A stretch of DNA of 64,000 nucleotides from a virus. Under the pieces are notes generated by a model. The model was not told where the DNA came from, made no database searches, and saw nothing but the letters and a program-made list of their open reading frames with translations. The stretch spans positions 1 to 64,000 of IMG/VR virus record IMGVR_UViG_3300048914_000231, one strand, 5' to 3'. Of this stretch, positions 15,665 through 23,358 are shown piece by piece (position 1 is the stretch's first letter; the number at the start of each line of letters is the position of its first letter). Made by a program: the position numbers and the translations under genes.

Positions 15665-18600
15665 TCATTCGAGAATCTCCGCAACCTTGGCGAACACCGC
15701 GTTGAGGATTTCCTGCTTCGACGCATCGAAGTGGATCATACCCGGGTTGATACCGCAGACGATCGAGGCATCGAGCTTGGAGTCGTACACGACCTTGCCG
15801 ACCAGATCGGCCGGCTTGGCGCCCGGGATCAGGTGCTTGATCGCGGCGCTACCCAGCGCGACGATGATGGGTGGCCTGACCAGTTCCAGTTCGCGCCTGA
15901 AGAACCCGGTGCAGCCATTTAACTGCTCGCGCGTCAAGAACTTGTCATTCTTTTTGGCCTTCACCAGCGCGGTGTAGTAGCCCGCGTTCGGGCTCAACCC
16001 GTTTTCTTTCATCGCGAGCTTGATGCATTCCGCCGCGTCGCCAACGAGGTACTTCTCGTTCTTCTCTTCCTGCCAGGTCGGTGAGTCCTCGACGACCATG
16101 AACCTGGCCCTGTCGCCGGTGCGCACCGCCGGATGCAGCTGGCCTGCCAGGTCGCAGTCCTGGCACTTGCGGTATTCCTGCACGAGGTGAATGATCTTCT
16201 GGCGCACGAACGGGTCTTTCGTATCCGTCTCACGTTCCGCCTTGACGGCGTCGACGATCAGGCCGGGCATCAGTTCCATCTGCTCGCGCCGGCGGTCAGG
16301 GTGGCGCGCGGGAAGCGCGGTCGGGTCGACCGACGCCATCGCGCCGACCGCCTTGAGCACGTCCACGACCTTGCTGTTGACTTTCGAGCCGGCCAGACCG
16401 GCCGTCATTTCGAACTCTTCCACGCTGTCGAAGCGCCCCTTGACCGGGCCGGCCTTGTCGACGTCGTACACCGGCTCCAGCGTGCCGTCGCGCTTCTTCT
16501 TGTCGCGCACCTTGACGATGCCGCGGTTGTTCTCGCGCAGTTCAACGATGCGGCGCGCGGTGGTCTCCGAGATACCCTTGACGGCGCTGAACGGGGCCAG
16601 GATGTGCTTGTCGTCAGGGATCGTGAAGCGGTCGCTGGACAGGTTGATGTCGGGCGGCAGCACTTCGATGCCACACGAACGCGCGTCGTTGACCAGACCG
16701 GGAATCTTGTCCTCGTCATCCACGATCGACAGCGTGGCAGCGAAGTATTCGGCCGGGTAGCGCACGCGCATCCACATCGTCCACACGGAAATGATGGAGT
16801 ATTCCACCGAGTGCGAGCGGTTGAAGCCGTAGCCTGCGAACGCTTCGATCTTGTCGAACAGGTCGCCGGCGATCAGCGGGTCCATGCTGGACTTGGTCTC
16901 GCAGCCCTTAACCCACTTCTCGCGCATTTCGGCCATCTTGTCCTTGTCCTTCTTGCCCATCGCCTTGCGCAGGTGGTCTGCTTCGGCGCCGGTGAAGCCG
17001 GCCAGGTCGACGGACAATTGCATGACCTGTTCCTGGTACACGACCACGCCATAGGTCGGCGCAAGGGCCGGCTCCATGTTCGGGTGCTCGTAATACGGCA
17101 GCTTGTGGCCCTGTTTGATCGCGACGAAGTCCGACAGCATGCCGGACTCCATCGGACCCGGGCGGTACAGCGCGGTGGCCGCCGTAATGTCTTCGAACGT
17201 CAGGTTGCCGCCCTTGGCCAAGTCGCGCAGGAGCTTGCGCATGCCCGATGATTCGAACTGGAACACGCCAGTGGTGTCGCCCGCTGCGAATGCCGCCATG
17301 ACGTCGGGTTCCTCCAGCGGCAGATTGATGTAGCTGACGTCGATCCCATGCCGGTCCTTGACGTAACGGCGCGCGATCTCCAGCGTATCGAGCGTGGACA
17401 AGCCCAGAATGTCCATCTTGACCAGACCCCAGTCCTCGACCACGCGCTTGTCCCAGTTCGTGACCGGCAGGTCGCCCGCGCGTGTTTCGATCACGGCGCG
17501 GTTCGACAGCGGTTCGCCGCCCACGACGACGCCGGCGGCGTGCTGTGAGAAGTTGCGCACGATGCCTTCGAGTTTGAGCGCGTGGTTCCAGATGTCGGGA
17601 TAGTCGCGGCGCAGGTTGTCCAGTTCGTTGACGGCGTCGGCCGCCTCGGTCAGGCTCTTCGGGATGCCCTGCTCTTTCGGCACCAGCTTGGTTGCCGCCA
17701 GCACGCTGTTGTCCAGTTCGAACATGCGGCCCGTGTCGCGCAGGGCCGATGCCGACGCCAGCGTACCGAAGTTCGAAATGCCAGCGACGCGGTCTTCGCC
17801 GTACTTGCCGCGCAGGTACTCGATCACTTCGTGGCGACGCGTCGACATGAAGTCCAGGTCGGCGTCGGGCAAGTCCAGACGCTCCGGGTTGATGAAGCGC
17901 TCAAACAGCAGGTTGAAACGGATCGGATCGACGTCGGTAATGCCGATCAGGTAAGCGACCAGCGAACCGCCGACCGAACCGCGGCCAGGCCCGACGATGA
18001 TGCCATTTGACTTCGACCACATGACGAGGTCTTCGACCAGCAGAAAGTAGCCGGCAAAGCCCATCTTTTTCAGGACCGACAGTTCGTACTTGAGGCGGGC
18101 TTGATATTTCGGAATATCGGCCGGGTCCGGGACGTAGCCCAGGATCGGCTGCGTGAAGCGACGCTTCCAGCCGTCGATGCACTTCCTGCCCAGCGCTGCG
18201 AACTCGTCGTCCGCCATCTTCGGCAGCGAGACCGGCAGCTTCTTGAATTCGTAGGTGCAGGCGGCGGCGATCTTCTCGATGTTGGCCAGTGCCTGCTTCC
18301 ACACGTGACCGGCGTTGATGCCGTTCCACTTGACGATGCGGCCGTGCGCCGCGGTAACGCGCTTGGCGATCGATGTCGGCCCTTTGAACCCGAAGTCGCG
18401 CACGTACTGTTGCGCGCGCCACGGGTCGCTCATGCTCTTGATCATCGGGTTGCTGATGGCGGCCATGACTTCGAGCGTGTCGGCGTCGGTGTCGTTCCGG
18501 TACATGAACGGGTAGCTGGCGATTGGGCGCGCGGCCGCGCCCATCTTGCGGGACAGTTCCAGCGCCTGCAGCGCGCGGGCGTTCAGGGTATCGAACAGCG

Positions 18601-19135
18601 GCGTGTCGACCGGCGTCAGTTCGACGTACAGGCGCTCGCCGAACTTCATGGTCAGGTGGTTCAGGCGATGGTCGTATTCTGGATGCGTGAACAGGTTGTA
18701 GAAGTCGCCGGTGGTGACGATCACGCCTTCCAGGCCCAGCATTTCTTCCCAGCCGATGCGCGACTGGTAGTAGAAGTATTCCGGCGTGTTGCCCTTGGAA
18801 AGCGCCTTGATCAGGCTCTTGATGCCGGTGTCGTCGATGGCGTACGCCTTGAGCATCACCAGCGGGTTCGGCTTGGCTTCTTCACCCGAGTTCTTGGCCG
18901 GCGTGCGGTAGGTCGGATCGTCGACCACGCGCAGGCGGCAGCCGATGATCGGCTTGATACCGGCCTTCTTGCACTTGTTGGAGAAGTCCACCATATTGGA
19001 AACGCTCATGTCGTCGACCAGCGCCACCGATTCGTAGCCGTGCTTCTTGGCCTCTTCGATGATGTGGTCGACCTGCAGGAGCGAATTGCCGACGGAAAAA
19101 TCGCTGCGTACGCTTAACGCATGATTCAGGTTCAT
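15665..19135 (-). CDS. dnaE: DNA polymerase III alpha subunit (DnaE-like) fused to a uracil-DNA-glycosylase-like domain
   Basis: 1156-residue replicative polymerase. The N-terminal PHP-like domain lacks the usual metal histidines (ALSVRSDFSVGNS where HLHxxYSxxDG is expected), so it should not proofread. The C-family palm has GPGRGSVGGSLVAYLIGI and the aspartates of LPDADLDF; further on come VVYQEQVMQLS and FNRSHSVEYS. Residues about 988-1156 (nt 15665-16174) form a second domain: YRKCQDCDL, MVVEDSP, YLVGDAAE, YTALVKAK, PPIIVALGSAA and GINPGMI, in the order of family 4/5 UDG. ATG 19135 has AAGGCG upstream; the longer frame overlaps another gene. Confidence 0.93.
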   Translation of the reverse strand: MNLNHALSVRSDFSVGNSLLQVDHIIEEAKKHGYESVALVDDMSVSNMVDFSNKCKKAGIKPIIGCRLRVVDDPTYRTPAKNSGEEAKPNPLVMLKAYAIDDTGIKSLIKALSKGNTPEYFYYQSRIGWEEMLGLEGVIVTTGDFYNLFTHPEYDHRLNHLTMKFGERLYVELTPVDTPLFDTLNARALQALELSRKMGAAARPIASYPFMYRNDTDADTLEVMAAISNPMIKSMSDPWRAQQYVRDFGFKGPTSIAKRVTAAHGRIVKWNGINAGHVWKQALANIEKIAAACTYEFKKLPVSLPKMADDEFAALGRKCIDGWKRRFTQPILGYVPDPADIPKYQARLKYELSVLKKMGFAGYFLLVEDLVMWSKSNGIIVGPGRGSVGGSLVAYLIGITDVDPIRFNLLFERFINPERLDLPDADLDFMSTRRHEVIEYLRGKYGEDRVAGISNFGTLASASALRDTGRMFELDNSVLAATKLVPKEQGIPKSLTEAADAVNELDNLRRDYPDIWNHALKLEGIVRNFSQHAAGVVVGGEPLSNRAVIETRAGDLPVTNWDKRVVEDWGLVKMDILGLSTLDTLEIARRYVKDRHGIDVSYINLPLEEPDVMAAFAAGDTTGVFQFESSGMRKLLRDLAKGGNLTFEDITAATALYRPGPMESGMLSDFVAIKQGHKLPYYEHPNMEPALAPTYGVVVYQEQVMQLSVDLAGFTGAEADHLRKAMGKKDKDKMAEMREKWVKGCETKSSMDPLIAGDLFDKIEAFAGYGFNRSHSVEYSIISVWTMWMRVRYPAEYFAATLSIVDDEDKIPGLVNDARSCGIEVLPPDINLSSDRFTIPDDKHILAPFSAVKGISETTARRIVELRENNRGIVKVRDKKKRDGTLEPVYDVDKAGPVKGRFDSVEEFEMTAGLAGSKVNSKVVDVLKAVGAMASVDPTALPARHPDRRREQMELMPGLIVDAVKAERETDTKDPFVRQKIIHLVQEYRKCQDCDLAGQLHPAVRTGDRARFMVVEDSPTWQEEKNEKYLVGDAAECIKLAMKENGLSPNAGYYTALVKAKKNDKFLTREQLNGCTGFFRRELELVRPPIIVALGSAAIKHLIPGAKPADLVGKVVYDSKLDASIVCGINPGMIHFDASKQEILNAVFAKVAEILE

Positions 19136-19151
19136 ATTCGCCTTCGTGTTG

Positions 19152-19844
19152 TCAGGTTGAGGTTTTATTATCGCAACGCAGTGCAGGATTGAGCACGAAT
19201 CGCTCTTGGGGGTCTTGCACCATGATGCCGAAGCTGTACAGCAGCGCACAGCCAACGGCCACGTGACTGCCGGCGGTGCCGTCTGCCCAGTCCAGTTCCT
19301 TGACCAGGCGCGCTTTGTATTGCGCTTTCGTGAGACCGCCACGCAGCAGCATGTCGCATACGATGCGCAGGTACTGTGGCCCGCCCTTAGCGAACGGGTT
19401 TTGCCCGCGCGGGAGCATGGCGCGCATGTCGTTGACGCGGTTGTTTCTGCACAACGTGGCGGCGGCCTCCTTCGCCTTCACGCTCTTGGCGCCGAGCGCA
19501 TCGATCACGCGCTGGTCCTCGACGCTGACCGCGTAGGCAACCTTGGCTACCGGGGTGGTGCGCTCGACGATTGCCGCCACGTTCGGCTGCGTCACCGGGA
19601 TCGGCGACGTCACCATTGGGTGGCTGGGCGTCGGCGTGGCCAGCTGCGCCTTCCTGCGCGCATTCTCGTGCTGGGCCAGCAAGTCCTTGATGTTGACAAT
19701 CTCGCGCAGCGCCTGCAGACGCTCGTACGCCACCTGACCGCATGCCTGGTAGGCGACGCATGCCCGGCATACGGCCGAATCCGTGCTGTACGTGCTGGCG
19801 GCGCCAAAGCAACCCGGCGCCTGCTGTTCTGGTGTCGCGCTCAT
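19152..19844 (-). CDS. Hypothetical protein with N-terminal four-cysteine cluster (230 aa)
   Basis: Unrecognised. The N-terminus holds C12, C26, C29 and C35 in CFG-x11-C-x2-C-x5-C, which could bind zinc or an iron-sulfur cluster. A Pro/Thr-rich linker (about 68-95) leads to an alpha-helical C-terminal domain with basic stretches (KARLVKELDW). Its start overlaps the end of the sigma-like gene (ATGA), so the two are translationally coupled; it ends 16 nt before the polymerase start. A DNA-related or transcription-related role is plausible from position alone. Confidence 0.65.
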   Translation of the reverse strand: MSATPEQQAPGCFGAASTYSTDSAVCRACVAYQACGQVAYERLQALREIVNIKDLLAQHENARRKAQLATPTPSHPMVTSPIPVTQPNVAAIVERTTPVAKVAYAVSVEDQRVIDALGAKSVKAKEAAATLCRNNRVNDMRAMLPRGQNPFAKGGPQYLRIVCDMLLRGGLTKAQYKARLVKELDWADGTAGSHVAVGCALLYSFGIMVQDPQERFVLNPALRCDNKTST

Positions 19845-20608
19845 TCCCGTTCCGCCTTTTCAATCCGTTCAACCGCGCGCATCAGTTCACCCTGCGCCAT
19901 GGTCAGTTCGCGCTTCGTGAGGTCGCCGATGAGGGCGAGAAAGTCGCAGATCGCCGCCAGCGTGATGCCGTCGCGCAGACCGTATGCACGCTTGCCAAAA
20001 GCGGTGCACTCGTCAGCGTACGCGCGCTTTGCGGCGATCTCTTGCAAAAGCTGTTCGGGCGGGTCGCGCAGCATGTCGACGATGACACGGGCAAGGGGTG
20101 AGAGCCCCGCTTCTTCCTTCGCCCACAGGTCGGCCTGTTCGATGCGCGTAGCCGGGTCGATACCGTCGCGGTCGGCCAGGGCCGCCTCGAAAGGCTCGTC
20201 GCGAATGTCGTCACCCAGCGGCATGTTGCTGAACTGCGTCGGCTCCAGGCCGTACCTGATGTCAGGCAGTTCGCGCATGCCGGCGGCGCGGCGCCGCCCG
20301 TTCTCTTCCTTGCGTGCGGCGATTTCCGCGCGCTGTCCCTCGTTCAGATTCTTGACGCCGGTGATGATGCCGATTTCCTTGCGAAATTCGGAGAACGCCA
20401 CCTGCGTGTAGTAGGTGCTGAACTTGTGGCCGCTGTCGGGGTTGTAGCCGGCTGCCGCGACGTAAAACGCGAGGCTGGCGACCTGAAACATGTCGTTGTA
20501 GTCCAGGACGCCGCCGGCGCCGGCGCCCTGCGCCCACCTGTAGCCGTTCATGGCCTGCATGTGGATCAGACCTTTGTGGTCTTCAAAACGGGGTGCCGTT
20601 GCCTGCAT
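19841..20608 (-). CDS. Sigma-70 region 2-like protein without region 4 (putative phage sigma factor)
   Basis: 255 residues. Residues 11-80 match sigma-70 regions 2.1-2.4: HKGLIHMQAMNGYRWA, LDYNDMFQVASLAFYVAAAGYNPDSGHKFSTYYTQ (here split: DYNDMFQVASLAF, then NPDSGHKFSTYY), then AFSEFRKEIG. The motif D-x-x-Q, the hydrophobic core and G-x-x-FSTY are all present. The remaining 170 residues are mixed helical with no recognisable region 4. It could recruit host RNA polymerase to -10-only promoters, as T4 gp55 does. It could also be a sigma-derived protein with another job. It is coupled to the four-cysteine gene downstream. Confidence 0.65.
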   Translation of the reverse strand: MQATAPRFEDHKGLIHMQAMNGYRWAQGAGAGGVLDYNDMFQVASLAFYVAAAGYNPDSGHKFSTYYTQVAFSEFRKEIGIITGVKNLNEGQRAEIAARKEENGRRRAAGMRELPDIRYGLEPTQFSNMPLGDDIRDEPFEAALADRDGIDPATRIEQADLWAKEEAGLSPLARVIVDMLRDPPEQLLQEIAAKRAYADECTAFGKRAYGLRDGITLAAICDFLALIGDLTKRELTMAQGELMRAVERIEKAERE

Positions 20609-20610
20609 GA

Positions 20611-21297
20611 TTATGCAGCCTCCAACTGTTCGCCGCGTGCGCGCGCCCAGCGGCGATAACCCGCCTCCGACAGCTTGCGGCGTGTTTCTTCGGTCGCCTT
20701 ACGACCCTTGAGAGCCTCAGACAGTTTGCGCTTCGTCTCTTCGGCCAGCGGCTTGCCGGTGAACAGACTGCGCAGCTTTTCGATATGCTCGGCGCTGACC
20801 TTGCGACCCTTGCCGGATGCCGACAGTCTGGCCCGGGTCTCTTCCGATACTTGATACCCTGTCTCTTTTTTCATCTTTTCCCTTTCGATCGCCGCTTCCC
20901 GAAGGCGCTGCCTGGTCTCTTCTGAAATTGGCTTGCGCGCTTTGTGCGATGCGCGCATCTTGGCCTTTGTTTCTTCGCTGTGCTTCTTGCCCTTGTGAGG
21001 CGCTTCCGAGAACATGGCGACGTTGTAGCCGTTTCGCACCACGTCCAATTCATCGATCACTTGCTGCTCCCGTTCCAATAATCCATCTATCGGGTGTCGC
21101 TCCATGACCACAATCTTGAAAGCGCCTTCACCATATTCATTCCACGCCTCTTGCAGCTTGTATGAGTGATGCTTGTTGCCTCGCAGCTTGCTCAAGTGGG
21201 TCTTGAAGCGCCGGTGTAGATTGTGGGCGCTGCCGACATACTTCTTGCCGGTAGCGATATGTTCGATGCAGTAAATGCCAGAGTCTTTCAGGGTCAT
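20611..21297 (-). CDS. GIY-YIG homing endonuclease with NUMOD3 repeats
   Basis: 229-residue free-standing endonuclease. GIY-YIG core at residues 5-90: SGIYCIEH, KYVGSA, LHRRFKTHL with the catalytic Arg, and LLEREQQVIDEL with the catalytic Glu. After that come at least four NUMOD3-type motifs (KKHSEETKAKM, KPISEETRQRL, PLAEETKRKLSEA, KATEETRRKLSEA), the usual DNA-contact repeats. ATG 21297 is chosen because the -10 box at 21337-21332 rules out the longer frame. It lies between cobS-like and sigma-like genes, with the sigma-like ribosome site over its last codons. Confidence 0.92.
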   Translation of the reverse strand: MTLKDSGIYCIEHIATGKKYVGSAHNLHRRFKTHLSKLRGNKHHSYKLQEAWNEYGEGAFKIVVMERHPIDGLLEREQQVIDELDVVRNGYNVAMFSEAPHKGKKHSEETKAKMRASHKARKPISEETRQRLREAAIEREKMKKETGYQVSEETRARLSASGKGRKVSAEHIEKLRSLFTGKPLAEETKRKLSEALKGRKATEETRRKLSEAGYRRWARARGEQLEAA

Positions 21298-21331
21298 GAT
21301 GGGTAAGCCAATTCGTTGTGTCGACCTACCC

Positions 21332-21351
21332 ATTATAACTCATTCCTGACT
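21332..21351 (-). promoter_or_regulatory. Class A promoter with operator abutting -10
   Basis: On the minus strand AGTCA-GGAA-TGAGT (21351-21338) directly abuts TATAAT (21337-21332). One mismatch in the right half-site. Drives the GIY-YIG gene and probably the sigma-like and polymerase genes beyond it. Confidence 0.75.
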
Positions 21352-21365
21352 GAATACGCTGTGCA

Positions 21366-22568
21366 TTACTTCTTACTTCCGAATATCCTCTGCGCGATAC
21401 CGCCGGCGACTTCACGGTCGACCTTGGACAGCTTGCTGATGAACGACTTCTCCAGACCGTGCGCGAATGAACCGCGCATGATACCGATCTGGCTCGCGTA
21501 GATCAGCGTACGCGGCGAAATCGTGTCGCTCATCTTGGCGCCATCGAATGCCTGGCGAATTTCGGTTGCGAACTGGACCATCTTGTCGGCATCCTTCGGG
21601 GTCAGCTTGGCCCGGTTCTGCAGCATGATGATTTCCTTGTCCTTCGGCATGTACTGCTTGTGGATCACCATGCCGAAACGGTCGTAGTTCGCGCTGTTCT
21701 GGATCAGCGTGCCCTGATACAGGCCCGACTCGTCGCCCGAACCGTTGGTGTTGCCGGTGGCGACCAGACGGAAGTTCGGGTGCGGCTCGATCACGCGCAT
21801 TTCGGCCGGTGCTTCCTTGATCACCAGTGCCTTGCCTTCGAGGACCGGCTGGTACACGGCCAGCACGCTCGGCTGGGCGAAATCGTATTCGTCGAGCACG
21901 AGCGTCCAGCCATGTTTCATGGCCAGGGCCAGCGGGCCAAGTTCGAAGTGGGTGTTACCGCCCTTGACGGTCCATTGCCCGATGATGTGGCTCTCTTCGG
22001 TATTGGCCGAGTGCTGCACGCGCAGCATGGGGCGGTTGGTGCGGGCGCAGACCTGTTCGAACAGTTCCGACTTGCCCGAGCCCTTGTGGCCCCAGACGTA
22101 GCACGGGATGTTCACCTCCAGCGCCAGAATCACGTCCTTCAGTTCGCCCGGCAGGTAGACGTATTCCTCGCTGACCTTGGGCACCATGTTCGGCTGGTCG
22201 TGCGAAGCCAGCACCGAGATCGGGATCGGGCCACCCTTGGCGTTCATGGCTTCGGGGTCGCTGCCAAGTTCGAACACTTCGTGCAGCGGCTTCTTGATGA
22301 TGCCGCTGGGCGGGACCAGTGCGGCGGCGTTCGCGGCCGGCGTTTCCTTCACCGCGGCAGGCGCCGCCCCGGCAGCTGCAGCGGCTTCCTTCGCCTGTTT
22401 TTGGGCGATCAGCTGCTTGGCATACGGGGAGTAAATTTCGGCAAGCGGGTGCTTTTCCTGGTAGTCGGCCAGGCTCATGCCCGGGTGCGCCGACTCCAGG
22501 TGCTTGCTGATCACGTGTACTTCCGCGCCGCATTCTTCGCAGGTGATCTTGTCGTTCTGGTCTGCCAT
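21366..22568 (-). CDS. cobS: CobS-like MoxR-family AAA+ ATPase with N-terminal zinc finger
   Basis: 400 residues. Residues 10-28 form a C2H2 finger (CEECG, then HLESAH) of the Ros/MucR kind. An Ala/Pro-rich linker follows. From about 135 the AAA+ module: Walker A GHKGSGKS (160-167), LVLDEYDFAQPSV as Walker B, and RLVATGNTNGSGD as sensor 1. This is the architecture of cobaltochelatase CobS. Phage CobS/CobT pairs lack the CobN partner and probably remodel a protein target instead of making cobalamin. The VWA partner is 23359-25284. It has its own class B promoter at 22627-22668. Confidence 0.88.
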   Translation of the reverse strand: MADQNDKITCEECGAEVHVISKHLESAHPGMSLADYQEKHPLAEIYSPYAKQLIAQKQAKEAAAAAGAAPAAVKETPAANAAALVPPSGIIKKPLHEVFELGSDPEAMNAKGGPIPISVLASHDQPNMVPKVSEEYVYLPGELKDVILALEVNIPCYVWGHKGSGKSELFEQVCARTNRPMLRVQHSANTEESHIIGQWTVKGGNTHFELGPLALAMKHGWTLVLDEYDFAQPSVLAVYQPVLEGKALVIKEAPAEMRVIEPHPNFRLVATGNTNGSGDESGLYQGTLIQNSANYDRFGMVIHKQYMPKDKEIIMLQNRAKLTPKDADKMVQFATEIRQAFDGAKMSDTISPRTLIYASQIGIMRGSFAHGLEKSFISKLSKVDREVAGGIAQRIFGSKK

Positions 22569-22626
22569 GTTGTTTCCCTTTTCGTGTTATGGGCACGTCG
22601 CCCGGTTCATGTTCGCTACAGGTTTA

Positions 22627-22668
22627 ATGATACGGTCGCCCGTCAGGATTGACAAGTCAGCGATGACT
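22627..22668 (-). promoter_or_regulatory. Class B promoter with operator over the -35, upstream of cobS-like gene
   Basis: -35 TTGTCA (22655-22650), 17-bp spacer containing TCCTGACGGGCG, -10 TATCAT (22632-22627). Perfect AGTCA-N4-TGACT (22655-22668) overlaps the -35 by one base. The operator is also flanked by a 9-bp inverted repeat (CCCGTCAGG 22640-22648, CCTGACGGG 22672-22680). Confidence 0.8.
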
Positions 22669-22698
22669 GACCCTGACGGGTTGCCTACAGATGGTGCA

Positions 22699-23355
22699 TT
22701 AGCCGGCCGACTGATCGAACCCCAATGCGCTCAACGTCTTGAGGATCGGCGCCACCGGAACGGTCAGAGGCATTGGCTTTTCGTAGTCCGGCAGATGTTT
22801 TTCAAGTTCCGGCATCTTCTCCACGATTTGCTTGTACGTCTTGACCGAATACAGAAACAGGCGCAGTTCGTCGCGGGCGCGTTTTTCATCTTCGCGAATC
22901 TTGTGTGCCTTCTTGAGCAGGTCGGCCAATTTGGCCTCCCAGCTTTCCATGTCAGCGGGGTTTCGCACGGGGTTGGTCCGGTCCGTGTAGTCCATGCCCT
23001 GATCAATGAAGTCGCTGCGACTGAAGCGGGTATTTATCGGGTGCCGGAACGGTTCGAACGATACTGGTATGCCCCAATGGCCGCTGCGCAGCTGTTCGTC
23101 CGACCATGTGGCGACACAGACCGGGTTGGCATTCGCCTTAATGTTTTCGGATGCGATCAGCGGGAACCATTCGGGCGGCAAATTCTTCGTCGCTGCCGGG
23201 AATTCTTTCGGTACACGCTCCAGGCACAGGGCACGCACGCGCGCCTCGGTGGCGCGCGCGAGTTCTTCCTTGCGCTTCGGGATAGTCGTGCCTTTTTCGA
23301 TCACGGAATCGATGATTTTCCGGCGAATTTCCTTGTTCAGTGTTGTCATGGTCAT
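22699..23355 (-). CDS. Hypothetical protein, possibly Nmad5-like (218 aa)
   Basis: Lies between the CobT-like and CobS-like genes, starting 3 nt after the former. It opens with TLNKEIRRKIIDSVI, has LPPEWFP near residue 60, a helical region (KAHKIREDEKRARDELRLFL), and ends near VKTYKQIVEKMPELEKHLP. This order recalls the phage family Nmad5, linked by gene neighbourhood to DNA base modification, but I cannot confirm it without a profile search. No catalytic motif is seen. The position inside the pair hints that it is a partner or substrate. Confidence 0.6.
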   Translation of the reverse strand: MTMTTLNKEIRRKIIDSVIEKGTTIPKRKEELARATEARVRALCLERVPKEFPAATKNLPPEWFPLIASENIKANANPVCVATWSDEQLRSGHWGIPVSFEPFRHPINTRFSRSDFIDQGMDYTDRTNPVRNPADMESWEAKLADLLKKAHKIREDEKRARDELRLFLYSVKTYKQIVEKMPELEKHLPDYEKPMPLTVPVAPILKTLSALGFDQSAG

Positions 23356-23358
23356 TCC

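Noticed and set aside
22640-22680. Inverted repeat as an intrinsic terminator
   Set aside because: The loop is 23 nt, no T run follows, and it overlaps a well-formed promoter.
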